Assembly: GCA_910591455.2 (NCBI GenBank)
Contig: OU342804.1
Coordinates: 9,927,133-9,991,132 of the forward strand
DNA length: 64,000 bases
Reading direction: 5' to 3'
Origin: Pholis gunnellus
Taxonomy: Eukaryota > Chordata > Actinopteri > Perciformes > Pholidae
The notes under the pieces are model-generated. The model ran no database searches. It was not told the DNA's origin and saw only the letters and a list, made by a program, of their open reading frames with translations. Positions 21,085 to 34,100 of the stretch are shown here, one piece after another (within the stretch, counting starts at the first letter, position 1; each line of letters begins with the position of its first letter). A program made the translations under genes and the position numbers.

Positions 21085-21614
21085 GTGTTTGCTGGTATCG
21101 TGAGATGTGTGGAAATCTGCAATCTGATTTGTGGAGGTGCATTTCTAACGTAAATGTGCTTCAACAAACATGGCGCTTTGAGCGTGATTCGGTTGCTGGT
21201 TAACCTTGTTGATCTTTTAGGTCTCAAGCTAACAACATAAAGTAGAGCGAGATTGTATAGTGCTTATGTCTTCCAAAAGCTGCAATAGCAGTTGTTTTCG
21301 GATTAAACTTGTTCCCGCAATCACAAACTCACTTCCGCATTTGCACGTGACTGGGTACCTCAGTCTTTGTTCATAAGTGTTGGTTTCTGTTGCTCTGAAA
21401 TGCGCGGGAAGTATTTACTAACTGAGAGGCCAGATTCGTCTGTTTTGTAGTGGATTGCAATTCATGCCAGATGAGTTATGAGAAACTGGCTCATGATTAG
21501 AAGCTGAAAGTGCTGAGATAACCTTATATTATAGTTTTAGCAAGTGTAAGTAATAGTCTATATCACAAGCGCAGCATATTAACCAGGCATACGTGGTATA
21601 TGATGTGAAATATA

Positions 21615-21682
<68 letters not shown>

Positions 21683-22122
21683 GGCGCGAGTGTGCAGTTC
21701 CCATATATGATGTGAAATGTATGTATATATATATATATATACACACCATATACCATGTATGCCTGGTTAATATGCTGCATTTGTGATATACTTCCCGCGC
21801 ATTTCAGAGCAACAGAAACCAACACGTATGAACAAAGACTGAGGTACCCAGTCACGTGCAAATGCGGAAGTGAGTTTGTGATGGCGGGAACATTTGAAAT
21901 TTTATCCCAAAACAACTGCTATTTCGGCTTTTGGAAGACATAAGCACTATACAATCTCGCTCTACTTTATGTTGTTAGCTTGAGACCTAAAAAATAAACA
22001 CGGTTAACCAGCAGCCGAAACACGCACAAAGCGCCAGGTTTGTTGAAGCACATTTACGTTAGAAATGCACCTCCACAAATCAGATTGCAGATTCCCACAC
22101 ATCTCACTACACTAGCAAACAC
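21085..22122. repeat. Near-palindromic inverted repeat in the 5' intron (copy 1)
   Basis: The left arm 21085-21413 is the reverse complement, with scattered mismatches, of the right arm 21789-22122. An inner pair, 21559-21605 and 21743-21790, continues the symmetry. A 145-bp segment (21414-21558) is present only in the left half, and the core holds TG/TA microsatellites. A further inverted copy of GGGAACTGCACACTCGCGCC (21027-21046) lies in the core (about 21684-21703). This may be a foldback or MITE-like insertion within the transposon. Confidence 0.85.
21617..21742. repeat. TG/TA microsatellite core (copy 1)
   Basis: (TG)n at 21617-21668 runs into (TA)n at 21669-21682. A second (TA)n lies at 21723-21742. 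They flank the GGCGCGAGTGTGC segment at the centre of the near-palindrome. Confidence 0.95.
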
Positions 22123-22253
22123 ATCGTATCTAACAAGACTGTTGTACACATGTGCCATCATAACAAACGCTCTCGTGAAACCCCGACACAAGAACGCTAC
22201 AGACGTGACTATTTCAACGTTACATCACATTTCCTCACACACAGAAAACTCAC

Positions 22254-22490
22254 CTTAGCAGAGAGAAAAAGTCGTTTGGAGATCAAACTTCGTAGAGTCC
22301 TTTCGGGTCTTCAAAGATGTGATCCAGCGGGCTTCTGATAACAGCAAAACAAACCTTCCAGCAAAAAACTAGAAAGCGAGTCGCGAGCGAAACACACAGA
22401 TTTTTATCATGTAGCAGGAAGTGGGCGTGTCGCTGACGCCATTGACCGTGGCGTAATTCAGCCAATCACTTCTTCTCGCTTGGAATTCGA
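22254..22490 (-). other. Predicted non-coding first exon of the Helentron gene (copy 1)
   Basis: On the minus strand a strong donor, CTAAG|GTGAGTTTT, lies at 22254/22253. The first coding exon begins directly after a TTTCAG acceptor (20837), so an upstream exon is required, and this is the best donor seen. The resulting intron would be about 1.4 kb and would contain the near-palindrome and microsatellites. The 5' limit is a guess from the TATA-like box about 30 bp further right. The equivalent in copy 2 is about 44461-44697. Confidence 0.45.
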
Positions 22491-22520
22491 AGATAAGGCG
22501 GGACCAACAGGGGCCGTCGG

Positions 22521-22534
22521 TATATATCACGTGA
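22521..22534 (-). promoter_or_regulatory. TATA-like box with adjoining CACGTG E-box (copy 1)
   Basis: The minus strand reads GTCACGTGATATATACCG: a palindromic CACGTG E-box directly 5' of an ATATATA box, in a GC-richer setting than its surroundings. It lies about 270 bp upstream of the predicted first-exon donor, a plausible place for a pol II core promoter of the Helentron gene. This is inferred from motif and position only. Confidence 0.4.
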
Positions 22535-22670
22535 CTACTCACGCACACCAGCCATGTGGATGGGTGCAGATGTAAACAGGAAGTAGATTGGTTGGTTAGT
22601 TGCAAACAATACGCTAGAGTAATAAAGTAGTCTTTAATAATGAAAGGTCGCGTTTGATACTTACGATCTT

Positions 22671-22835
22671 TATTTATTTCTTTATTTTACTTCTTTATTT
22701 TGTTTTATTTATTTATTTATGTTTGTTTGGAGAAAGGGATAGATATTTCTGGTCTACACTCCAATGCAGTAGATGGCGGTAATGCAACTTTTTTGGATGC
22801 CATCCGCCTATAAATAAGAAGAGGAAGAAGAAGAA
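22671..22835 (+). mobile_element. Short retroposed LINE/SINE 3' end with target-site duplication (copy 1)
   Basis: A 15-bp direct repeat, GATACTTACGATCTT, flanks this segment at 22656-22670 and 22836-22850. The insert contains CAGTAGATGGCGGTAATGCA and GATGCCATCCGCC followed by a GAA-rich tail (about 22817-22835). Target-site duplication plus a simple-repeat tail is the signature of target-primed retroposition. I believe the core resembles 3' ends of GAA-tailed fish LINEs, but I do not name the family. The intact duplication dates the insertion as fairly recent, though before the 22 kb duplication. Confidence 0.75.
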
Positions 22836-22850
22836 GATACTTACGATCTT

Positions 22851-23719
22851 CTCTAACATCTTCCTCTATGAACTCAAACAGACACATTTCGGGGAAAGTT
22901 TAAGAAGTTTTACTTTTCAGAATTAGTTACAGCGCTGCAGGTCGTGATCTATCGCTCTCACACACACACATTCGCTTTCACATGAACACGTCGGCTACAC
23001 AAACAGGTCACTAGATTATGGATCAATAAATGAGGTCACCACACGTCTCTCCCTCTTAGTTCTGCTGCTGACTGACGTCTCAGTCGTTCTGGAGAGCAAT
23101 CAATGTTTAGTTCCTTCATAGTTTACGGTGTGGACTTCACAACAGCTACGAAACAATACTAACACAAGGATAACCCTCCGTTTTGTGTCCGTCCTCCTCA
23201 AAGCTGTTACCCACGTGATGCAGCTCCGCCAATCAAATATGAGTATTCTGACACGTTTGCTGACTCTCACACACCGTGACAGAAGAGGGTGAGGCGAGGA
23301 AAGAGGTGGCAAAGCAGGATGTGTGCAGCGGCATCTGTAAAAATTAAATCTTTAAACGTTCTTCTTAAATAACTGCGGCTGAGGGTACAGTCAGTAATTT
23401 CGGAAAGAAACACGTTAGCAAACTGAGAAAAATACCTGTAAACATATAAATAGTGCGTATTTGTCTATGTTTCATCTGCTAGTTGTTAACCACATAGAGA
23501 TGCTACAGACTGTTAAATGTTGCCTTCTGTCTTATTCCTGAATGACACGAACACTGCAAGTGTTCTTTCTTTCCACCAGTAGAGGGCAGCATAAATACCC
23601 TGTAAACCACAATGCAAACAGGCTACGCAGAACTGTTACTTTCACGTTCACCTACAAACACACCTTTTTGTCAAACAACCAAAACTCCTGTTTATTATTA
23701 GCATACCATAAAAGTAACA
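22851..23719. other. Unassigned sequence between the Helentron promoter region and the array (copy 1; copy 2 about 45058-45849)
   Basis: No recognisable gene. It contains a short CA run near 22961, a CCAGTAGAGGGCAGCA motif near 23576 of the sort common in fish repeats, and two segments of about 38-39 bp (about 23010-23047 and about 23596-23634) that are absent from copy 2. Divergence between the copies is higher here than in the gene. It may include the transposon 5' end. Confidence 0.4.
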
Positions 23720-24980
23720 ACATAACAAAACTTGTCAAACACATTTAAAATCATGAATGTAGTTATCTGATGTGACTTTAATGTGTCAGAGTGGCAAGTC
23801 GGCTCAATAGCGCCTCCTACAATATTTCGCGGATGCAGCCCTCGCAGTACGTCACACCTAGATGTATAAAATTGGGAAGCAGGTGTATCTCATATAGACT
23901 TAAAAAAAGGTCTTTGGGCTCTAAGCTCTAAACCCCACCAGAAGTCAGCCATTTTGAATTTTGTATGAATTTCTAGTGTCGTTTTTTCCCATTTCCAGGT
24001 GCTGTACTACGAACTCCTCCTAGGGAATTAATCAGATCAGCTTAGATTTTGATCAGAACAATCTAAAGACCTTAGTGATTAAAAGTTACTAAAAGCTTGA
24101 GGTTTCATCAAACGACGTGGATTTGGTGTGGCAGCCATTTTACATGGTTCGCCATCATCCATCAAGCTGTTGTAACTCAACTGTACTTTGTCAAAACTGT
24201 CCCAAACTTGACGTGCTTGTTGACGGTCATGACTTTAGGACTTCTGCATGCCAATATTAACTCATAGTCATAGCGCCACCTACTGATAACCACGGACGTA
24301 AGCAGGATTCTATAATTACAGCGGACCAAACACTGAACTTATTAAAAGGGTTTGTGGGCACACCATGAGAAAAAGACTTCTCTGATCTAAATATGTGCAA
24401 ACTAAGATGCTTGGAGAGCAAAAGTTAGATAACAGTAGGTTATCCAAACCATGTCAGTCGACATTAGTATAAATGATCTGTCCAGAGCTTCTACACGAGA
24501 ATCAGGTTAATTGTCACAATGAATGCTTCACAAAACAGTATAAAGTTACAGAAGAGCTTAAAAAGAAAACGGTGTTAAATTAAAGTGTTCAAGTAAAAGC
24601 AAATGATACTACTGTTTTCTTAACTTTCATGTAAGTCCAAATAAAATCAGGACATTGCAGGGAGTTGAACCCCATCCCAGTAAACTGACAGTCTGTTATG
24701 TTATTAACCCTGAAGCGCATTCACGCACATTCATTTTCTTGATGATCTTAACAGGCTTTCATTTATGATTGTATCGGAGGTACCCTCAACACATTTGAGG
24801 CTTAAGACCTGTCAACGCGATCTTGTTACGCTGCTGGTCGACGCAGGAAATATCATCTAACTCATGCACGCAGTGTTTGATGGTCACAGAAACGCACGGC
24901 AGCGTCCTCCAGAGTCCTGCCAGTACCCTCGACGTGCGTGAATGTGCGAGGGCCCGGTCAATGCTGCTTGCAGCTTTAAT
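23720..24980. repeat. Array unit 3, partial, right of Helentron copy 1
   Basis: Starts in mid-unit at CATAACAAAACTTG. That point corresponds to about 3922 in unit 1, roughly 1.4 kb before the point where unit 2 was interrupted (5363 equivalent), so the two flanks overlap and cannot be joined into one simple unit. Confidence 0.85.
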
Positions 24981-27833
24981 TATTATTATTATTATTATTT
25001 TTACTCTTTTGTCGCAAAAAGGAGGTGCTTGGGATTCTGGCAACATTTTGAAATTTTGCACGCAAGCCAGAATTTGTGAAAATTGCAGTCTGATTGGGGT
25101 GTCCAGCTGCGTTATGAAATATTGGCTCGCTAGCGCCCCCTATTGAGTAGCCCCAACATTGGGTTTCACCTAGCTGTATGAAATTTGGTAGGTATGTGGA
25201 ACGTGATGGGGCGTACAAAAAATCCTCTTGGAATTTTTCACTAAACCAAACAGGAAGTCGGCCATTTTGAAGTATATCACGTTTTTGGACCGTTTCAAGG
25301 CATCATACTTTAACGAACTCCTCCTAGAGATTGAACCCGATCGACTTCAGACTTGGTCAGTATGCTCTTGAGACCTTGGCAGTGAAATGTTACTCAAAGA
25401 TCAAAAAGTTATCGTACTATGTATCCGTGGCGTGGCGTTAAAAAAACACCATTCGCCATGAAAAAGGAAGTAGTTGTAACTCGGCCGTACATTGTCTAAT
25501 CTGCTCCAAATCTCTCATATGTCATATCATCCTGACTCAGAGCACATCTATATGAAAATTTTGAATCATAGTAAGAGCGCCACCTATTGGCAACTGGAAG
25601 TTGTACGTTTAGTACTTTGACATCCTGCTCCTCACAGATTAATCAGATCCCTCTCAAATGTTGCCAGGAAAGCCTTAAGACCTTGATCATGCTTCATTGT
25701 GAAGATTGTAAGAAGTTGTCGAAGGGCGGCGACGTGGCGGCTCGGCGAATTTCGATCCTTCGCCATGAACGAATAAACTGATGTAACTTGACTCCACATC
25801 ATCAGATCTTTACCAGGTTTCACATGTTTGATTAGACTCCAGGCCTGAAGACATCTGCAGGCCAATTTTTAATCATAGTTATAGCGCCACCTACTGGTAA
25901 CAGTAAGTTAAAGTCTTTATACTTTGCCTTGTTTCTCTTAGTAGGTAAATCAGATCAACATCAAACTACTTCCACACAAATATAAGAAGTTCATAATGCC
26001 AGTTCATGAAGCTTTTGATGTTTCGTCAAACGCCGTTGCCGTGGCAACGCAGTCTTCGTCGTGAAAAACGAAGCTCATTTTGAGAGGCTAAAAAAGCTTG
26101 AAACATAAGCAAATTCTGTACGCAGATTACAAGCCCAAAATGTAGTTATATAATATGCTTTTATTCGTTCAGAGTGGCAAATCGGCTCAATAGCGCCCCC
26201 TACAACATTTCGCCGAAGCAGCCCTCGCACTACGTTTCACATAGATTTACAAAATTTGGTGGGCACATGTGTCACATGTGGACTTAAATAAAAGTCTCTT
26301 GGGACCATGCTCTAAACCCAACCGGAAGTCACCCATTTTCAATTTCTTTTGAATTTCTAGTGTCGTTTTTGTCATTTCCAGGCGCTGCACTTTAACGAAC
26401 TCCTCCTAGGGAAATAATCTAATCAACTTCAAAATTTGTCAGTACAATCTAAAGACCTTTGTGATGAAAAGTTACTCAAAACTTGTTGTTTCGTGAAAAG
26501 CTGTTGCCGTGGCAACGCATTCTTCGCCATGAAAAATGAAGGTGTTTTTGAGGGGCTAAAAATGCTCAAAACATAACAAAACTTGTCAAACACATTTAAA
26601 ATCATGAATGTAGTTATCTGATGTGACTTTAATGTGTCAGAGTGGCAAGTCGGCTCAATAGCGCCCCCTACAATATTTCGCCGATGCAGCCCTCGCAGTA
26701 CGTCTCACCTAGATGTATAAAATTTGGGAAGTAGGTGTATCACATATAGACTTAAAAAAAGGTCTTAGGGGTCTAAGCTCTAAACCCAACCAGAAGTCAG
26801 CCATTTTGAATTTTGTATGAATGTATAGTGTCGTTTGTGCAATTTCCAGGCGCTCTACTTTAACGAACTCCTCCTAGGGAATTAATCAGATCAACTTAGA
26901 ATTTGGTCGGAACTATCTCAAGACCTTAGTGATTAAAAGTTACTAAAAGCTTTAGGTTTCATCAAACGACGTGGATTTGGTGTGGCAGCCATTTTACATG
27001 GTTCACCATCATCCATCAAGCTGTTGTAACTCTACTGTACTTTGTCAAAACTGTCCCAAACTTGACATGGTTGTTGACTGTCATGACTTTAGGACTTCTG
27101 CATGCCAATATTAACTCATAGTCATAGCGCCACCTACTGATAAGCACGGACGTAAGCAGGATTCTATAATTACAGCGGCCCAAACACTGAACTTATTAAA
27201 AGGGTTTGTGGGCACACCATGAGAAAAAGACTTCTCTGATCTAAATATGTGCAAACTAAGATGCTTGGAGAGCAAAAGTTAGATAACAGTGGGTTTTCAA
27301 ACCATGTCAGTCGACATTAGTATAAATGATCTGTCCAGAGCTTCTACTTGAGAATCAGGTTAATTGTCACAGTGAATGCTTCACAAAACAGTCTAAAGTC
27401 ACAGAAGAGCTTAAAAAGAAAACGGTGTTAAATTAAAGTGTTCAAGTGAAAGCAAATGATACTACTGTTTTCTTAATTTTCATGTAAGTCCAAACGAAAT
27501 CAGGACACTGCAGGGAGTTGAACCCCATCTCAGTAAACTGACAGTCTGTTATGTTACTAACCCTGAAGCGCATTCACGCACATTCATTTTCTTGATGATC
27601 TTAACAGGCTTTCATTTATGATTGTATTGGAGGTACCCTCAACACATTTGAGGCTTAAGACCTGTCAACGCGATCTTGTTACGCTGCTGGTCGACGCAGG
27701 AAATATCATCTAACTCATGCACGCAGTGTTTGATGGTCAAAGAAACGCACGGCAGCGTCCTCCAGAGTCCTGCCAGTACCCTCGACGTGCGTGAATGTGC
27801 GAGGGCCCGGTCAATGCTGCTTGCAGCTTTAAT
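24981..27833. repeat. Array unit 4 (2.85 kb type)
   Basis: Complete unit with two ~470-bp sub-repeats (GCGCCCCCTAC near 26193 and 26660) and the full CACCTACTGATAAGCACGG segment. The (ATT)n start is followed by the TTTTTACTCTTTTGTCG variant. Confidence 0.9.
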
Positions 27834-30382
27834 TATTATTATTTTTACTCTTTTGTCGCAAAAAGGAGGTGCTTGGGATTCTGGCAACATTTTGAAATTT
27901 TGCACGCAAGCCAGAATTTGTGAAAATTGCAGTCTGATTGGGGTGTCCAGCTGCGTTATGAAATATTGGCTCGCTAGCGCCCCCTATTGAGTAGCCCCAA
28001 CATTGGGTTTCACCGAGCTGTATGAAATTTGGTAGGTATGTGGGACGTGATGGGGCGTACAAAAAATCCTCTTGGAATTTTGCACTAAACCAAACAGGAA
28101 GTCGGCCATTTTGAAGTATATGACGTTTTTGGACCGTTTCAAGGCATCATACTTTAACGAACTCCTCCTAGAGATTGAACCCGATCGACTTCAGACTTGG
28201 TCAGTATGCTCTTGAGACCTTGGCAGTGAAATGTTACTCAAAGATCAAAAAGTTATCGTACTATGTATCCGTGGCGTGGCGTTAAAAAAACACCATTCGC
28301 CATGAAAAAGGAAGTAGTTGTAACTCGGCCGTACATTGTCTAATCTGCTCCAAATCTCTCATATGTCATATCATCCTGACTCAGAGCATATCTATATGAA
28401 AATTTTGAATCATAGTAAGAGCGCCACCTATTGGCAACTGGAAGTTGTACGTTTTGTACTTTGACATCCTGCTCCTCACAGATTAATCAGATCCCTCTCA
28501 AATGTTGCCAGGAAAGCCTTAAGACCTTGATCATGCTTCATTGTGAAGATTGTAAGAAGTTGTCGAAGGGCGGCGACGTGGCGGCTCGGCGAATTTCGAT
28601 CCTTCGCCATGAACGAATAAACTGATGTAACTTGACTCCACATCATCAGATCTTTACCAGGTTTCACATGTTTGATTAGACTCCAGGCCTGAAGACATCT
28701 GCAGGCCAATTTTTAATCATAGTTATAGCGCCACCTACTGGTAACAGTAAGTTAAAGTCTTTATACTTTGCCTTGTTTCTCTTAGTAGGTAAATCAGATC
28801 AACATCAAACTACTTCCACACAAATATAAGAAGTTCATAATGCCAGTTCATGAAGCTTTTGATGTTTCGTCAAACGCCGTTGCCGTGGCAACGCAGTCTT
28901 CGCCGTGAAAAACGAAGCTCATTTTGAGAGGCTAAAAAAGCTTGAAACATAAGCAAATTCTGTACGCAGATTACAAGCCCAAAATGTAGTTATATAATAT
29001 GCTTTTATTCGTTCAGAGTGGCAAATCGGCTCAATAGCGCCCCCTACAACATTTCGCCGAAGCAGCCCTCGCACTACGTTTCACATAGATTTACAAAATT
29101 TGGTGGGCACATGTGTCACATGTGGACTTAAATAAAAGTCTCTTGGGACCATGCTCTAAACCCAACCGGAAGTCACCCATTTTCAATTTATTTTGAATTT
29201 CTAGTGTCGTTTTTGTCATTTCCAGGCGCTGCACTTTAACGAACTCCTCCTAGGGAAATAATCGAATCAACTTCAAAATTGGTCAGTACAATCTAAAGAC
29301 CTTTGTGATGAAAAAATTACTCAAAACTTGTTGTTTCGTGAAAAGCTGTTGCCGTGGCAACGCATTCTTCGCCATGAAAAATTAAGGTGTTTTTGAGGGG
29401 CCAAAAATGCTCAAAACATAACGAAACTTGTCACACACATTTAAAAGCGTGAATGTAGTGATCTGATGTGATTTTAGTGCTTCAGAGAGGCAAGTCGGCT
29501 CGATGGCGCCCCCTACAATATTTAGACGATTCAGCCCTCGCAGTACGTCACACCTAGATGTATAAAATTTGGGAAGTAGGTGTATCACATATAGACTTAA
29601 AAAAAGGTCTTAGGGGTCTAAGCTCTAAACCCAACCAGAAGTCAGCCATTTCGAATTTTGTATGAATTTATAGTGTCGTTTGTGCAATTTCCAGGCGCTC
29701 TACTTTAACGAACTCCTCCTAGGGAATGAATCAGATCAACTTAGAATTTGGTCAGAACATTCTCAAGACCTTAGTGATTAAAAGTTACTAAAAGCTTTAG
29801 GTTTCATCAAACGACGTGGATTTGGTGTGGCAGCCATTTTATATGGTTCACCATCATCCATCAAGCTGTTGTAACTCAACTGTACTTTGTCAAAACTGTC
29901 CCAAACTTGACATGCTTGTTGATGGTCATGACTTTAGGACTTCTGCATGACAATATCAACTCAGTCATAGTGCCATCTACTGATAAGCACGGATGTATGC
30001 AGGATTCTATAATTACAGTGGCCCAAACACTGAACTTTTAAAAGGGTTTGTGGGCACACCATGAGAAAAATACTTCTCTGATCTAAATATGATCAAACTA
30101 AGATGCCTAGAGAGCAAAAGTTAAACAGTGGATTCTCAAACCATGTCAGTAGGCATTAGTATAAATGATCTGTCCAGAGCGTCTACATGAGAATCAGGTT
30201 AAATGTCAGAGTGAATGCTTCAGACTACAATCTTATGTTGCAGAAGAGCTTAAAATGAAAACAGTGTTAAATTAATGTGTTCATGTAACAGCACATGATT
30301 CTACTGTTTTGTTAACTTTCATCTAAGTCCAAATCCAATCAGCAGGACACTGCAGGGAGTTGAACCCCATCCCAGTAAACTG
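27834..30382. repeat. Array unit 5, cut by Helentron copy 2
   Basis: Duplicate of unit 2 with few substitutions, interrupted at the identical base by the second Helentron insert. Confidence 0.9.
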
Positions 30383-30774
30383 GGAGTACCACTTACCAGT
30401 GCCTTTTGCTTTTTTGGTCTAGACGGAAGATAAAGCAAAACCTACATTAACAACAGCATATGAGTGGCAATATTTAATATTACAGAATTATTATGATTCA
30501 CCTCGATTTAAAATACTCATAAGTGTGTGCATTTTGGATGAAGTGTTTATAGAGCAAAGTACATGTTAATGTGTTATACTGTACATGCTATGCAGTATAG
30601 ATTAGGTTTTATAGATAAGCTTAATATGTGATGCATGTTTTGGTTCTAATGTACAGTTTTTACAATGTTCCATTTGAAATTCTGTACAAACTAAGTTCTA
30701 TTTATGGAGTAAAATGCTGTTTTAATGTAGGAAAAGAAACCAGGGATTATATACCAAGGGATTGAGTAACGTTA

Positions 30775-30780
30775 TTTATT
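30775..30780 (-). terminator. Candidate polyadenylation signal AATAAA (copy 2)
   Basis: Same hexamer at the same distance from the second copy's stop codon. Confidence 0.35.
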
Positions 30781-30977
30781 TTCTTCCTTAGTACCCAAAG
30801 AAGCTTTGCATAGGGCAGAGACAAACAAAACAAAGAAAAAAAAGAGAGCCAGAGGAGCAAACAAAACAAACATAACATAATATTAACATTATAATAATTA
30901 TATAATATGTTATAATAATAACATTTTTGGTAAAAAAAAGAACTGGAGAATGGGTCGTGGAGGGTAGGGTGCGGAGG

Positions 30978-31179
30978 TTAGCAGGTGAAGGACAGTTTGA
31001 AGAGGTGGGTTTTGAGGGCTTGTTTAAATGATGATAGGGAGGGAGCCTCACAGATGTTGACGGGGAGGGCGTTCCAGAGGGGGGGTGCAGCAGCTGAGAA
31101 GGCCCTGTTACCCCAGGTCCGGTGCTTGGTCTTGATGGTCTTCAGAGTGTTTGCACCGGCGGACCTGATTGTTTGTATT
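30978..31179 (-). pseudogene. LINE reverse-transcriptase C-terminal remnant (copy 2)
   Basis: The predicted peptide is the same as in the copy-1 fragment. One silent A/G difference was noticed just downstream (copy 1 near 8798, copy 2 near 30973). It lies immediately after the endonuclease stop of the second Helentron and so was already there before the segmental duplication. Confidence 0.75.
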
Positions 31180-34100
31180 TTAGTCAACAGTTTTATGCGA
31201 AAAAGAACATACAATTGCATCGTGATCACTGAAATATGTTGGCAGTACTATAGCTTGTGTATCATACTGTGTTGTTTTAATGTACACGTGATCAATTAAT
31301 GTGCCTTTCCCAGTAGTGGGTTGAGCAACAACTTGAATATACCCCTTATTTGTCATGAAATCACAAATTGTTGAGGATTTCAAAATGTCATCATTGAAAT
31401 CTCCCATTACAGCAATTGTATCACTTTTTGTATCTAAGGATTCAAGTAGATTGTTTAAATGTGCTTTAAACAATGCCATGGGATATGATGGTGGGCGATA
31501 GATGACTGCTATCAATATGTTGTAAGTAACACAGTTGTACACCAGACATTCTAAATTGACATGTGGTAGCTTGATAATGTTGTATGTCAACTTGTCTGCA
31601 CTATACATGCCAACGCCACCATGATGCTGGTTTTGCAAGGCAATCAATGACTGATTGTCACTAGTATATGATGCACTTCGAGGACAGCTATCAAAATGAA
31701 AACCATCAATGTTGATTGTCTGTGTATAGGGAGCAGCAGGTAGCCATGTTTCTGTAACAGCAATACAGTGAACGTTCAAACGTTGTGTAAATACTGTTAA
31801 ATCTGCCACATGGCGAGGCAAGCTTTGCACGTTCATCAAAAACACATTAAGAGCACGATCAGGTAATTTCTGCTGTGTGATATTGTCAGTTAAAAATGGT
31901 TCCATGCGTTGAATTGCATGTTGAATGTTTTCCTTACAATAAATAGCTTTCTCCTCAAAATCTTGAATTACTAACCCTGACAGATTTCTTACACGACTCA
32001 GTGCCACATATGCTTGTCCAGCGGCAAAGATTTTCTTAAGGGAAACCACAGCTTTATCAACTGTAATACCCTGTACCTTATGTACTGTACACGCCCAAGC
32101 CAGTTTTAGTGGAAATTGACGTCGCAGGCCTCCATTACTACTGACGTTATCTTCTTCAGGTTTGATAGCTGTGGAAGTCGTGAATTGTGTTGAGAATGAT
32201 GCACTTTGTTTTCTGCGCTGTGTGCCAACTAGTTTATCATCAAATTCAACATAGATCATTTGAGGAAAAATGTTAGTACCTGAAGTTATTATATCCGTTA
32301 TGGTGCCACATATGCCGTTAACAAGGCCATCCATAACATCAACATTTTTTGTAAGCATTACTCGAGCATTTTTCCCCAAAAGCAGTTTTTCAGATAAACA
32401 TGTATGATATACTTTAGCATGAGGTTTTCTTTTCAACTCTCGTTTACCGGTTTTTCTATTATTTTCATAATCCTGGGCATTTATTTCAATATAATCTGGA
32501 CAACATTTGAATAACTGTTTCACATTGTGCGCATTCACTTGCACATTTGTCGGGAAAATATGTAAATCTTGGCAATCCTCACCTGTTTCACATTGTTTGA
32601 GGATTGTAATGTCATCTGGTGACATGGGGCTGTCTTTTGATCGTGTTCTTAAGCGGTTTAATAGCTGTGCAAAAGCTGGATCTTTTTGCCTCACAATTGT
32701 TGTCAACTCCACCATTTCGAAATTGTTGGACCATAAATTATCAGATGCAATATCAGTACAAAGTGGTTTCCCTTTCACTGGAGGCAGTTGGAAGAAATCA
32801 CCAACGGCTATTACACTAACTTTTCCAAATGGGGAGAAGTCTCCAGTTTGTTTGATTTGACGCAGGCGACCATGAATGTATGTGAGTAGTTTATTGTCAA
32901 CCATGGAAATCTCATCTATAATTACAATCTGCAGAGAACTAAATTTGGCTCGTAATGTGTTCAGTTTGTCCTCCCCTAAAGGTGTGTATGGTAACTGAAT
33001 ATTAATGCCAATACTAAATGTGTTGTGAATGGTTGCTGCATGTAAATTGTATGCAGCAATCCCAGTTGGAGCAGTTAATACTACACAAATGTCATCAGGA
33101 TTTTGACAGGTTGGTGCCAGTAAACGCATTGCTTCATATTGGATAGCCTTAATTAAATGACTTTTGCCTGTTCCTGCACCCCCTGTAATGAAAACGTTAA
33201 GCGGTGTTGGATTCTCTCCCTTGACTTTAGCTAAACACCAGTTCCTTACCTTATTAAATGTTGCCATTTGTATTTCATTCAGTGATCGAATCAATGCTAA
33301 ACCGTCTTCCCTACTCAGTATGTTGTTATTTTTCTCTAGAAGTGCACCTGCTTGTGTACTCATTGATAGATCTGGAATATGTTCTGGGTCTTCTTCCTCT
33401 ATCTGTTCCTGCGCTTTAACTTCTTCCTCACATTCTAAGCGCTCAAGCTCTTGTTCAGGGAACATCTCACACCAGGCATCCTCTAAGATACCTTCCTCTT
33501 CAATAGTGGCTTGGACTCTATCTAACACATCAGCATCAACTTCAAAGACACCTCTATTCCTTTCAACAATTGTTTGGACAGAAAGTTTGGAGCCATCAGT
33601 AAATTTGATTTCACCAGTTGTATAAAACTGTTCAAATGTTTCAAATGTTTGGGGTTTTAGCTGGGCGTCTACTCGATATGGTAAAAATAACTGAAGATTA
33701 CTCTGATAAAAGTTTTCTGGATACTTCGTTTTAGAAAAACGCGCATAACGTATGACTGCAGGTTTTGTTCGTGTTCTTTTGGTTATGTATCCCAAGTTGT
33801 TGCTCAAAGCAATTTTTGATTTTGACTTCTCATTTTTGGACACCACTCTATATTCTGCTGCAAATTGTGCCAAACACATGTTATTAAAGGTGGCATCTTT
33901 TGGCCTATTTCTATACCGCTCAACTATACCAGTCATCCACATATCTTCTGATGTTAGTTCTTTGTATTTAGCCTTTTCTTTTAAGACCTTTAATGGCAAA
34001 CTCATTTTAACCACATTATCCCCTGTTGGGACAAATACAACTTTCCTGGAACATTCTTTAAGATGCATATTTCCAACTCTATAGGCTGCCTCTTGAGCAG

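Larger units (their letters stand above)
8206..23719 (-). mobile_element. Helentron insert, copy 1 (true right end unresolved)
   Basis: The left edge is sharp: array sequence matches other units up to CCCAGTAAACTG (ending 8205), and unrelated sequence begins with GGAGTACC at 8206. Array sequence resumes near 23720 (CATAACAAAACTTG). Inside lie the minus-strand gene, its presumed promoter near 22530, a LINE remnant at 8801-9002, a small retroposed element at 22671-22835 and a near-palindrome at 21085-22122. On the minus strand the left edge is the element's 3' end. A CACT-TACC-AGTG hairpin (4-bp stem) lies about 10-22 nt inside it, which fits the 3' hairpin known for Helitrons, although no CTRR terminus is visible (Helentrons need not have one). 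The element's 5' end may lie anywhere between about 22550 and 23719. Confidence 0.75.

Noticed and set aside
23100..23312. 70-aa minus ORF MPPLSSPHP... as an upstream exon or gene
   Set aside because: No domain, no suitable splice continuity to the Helentron exons, and it lies upstream of the presumed promoter.
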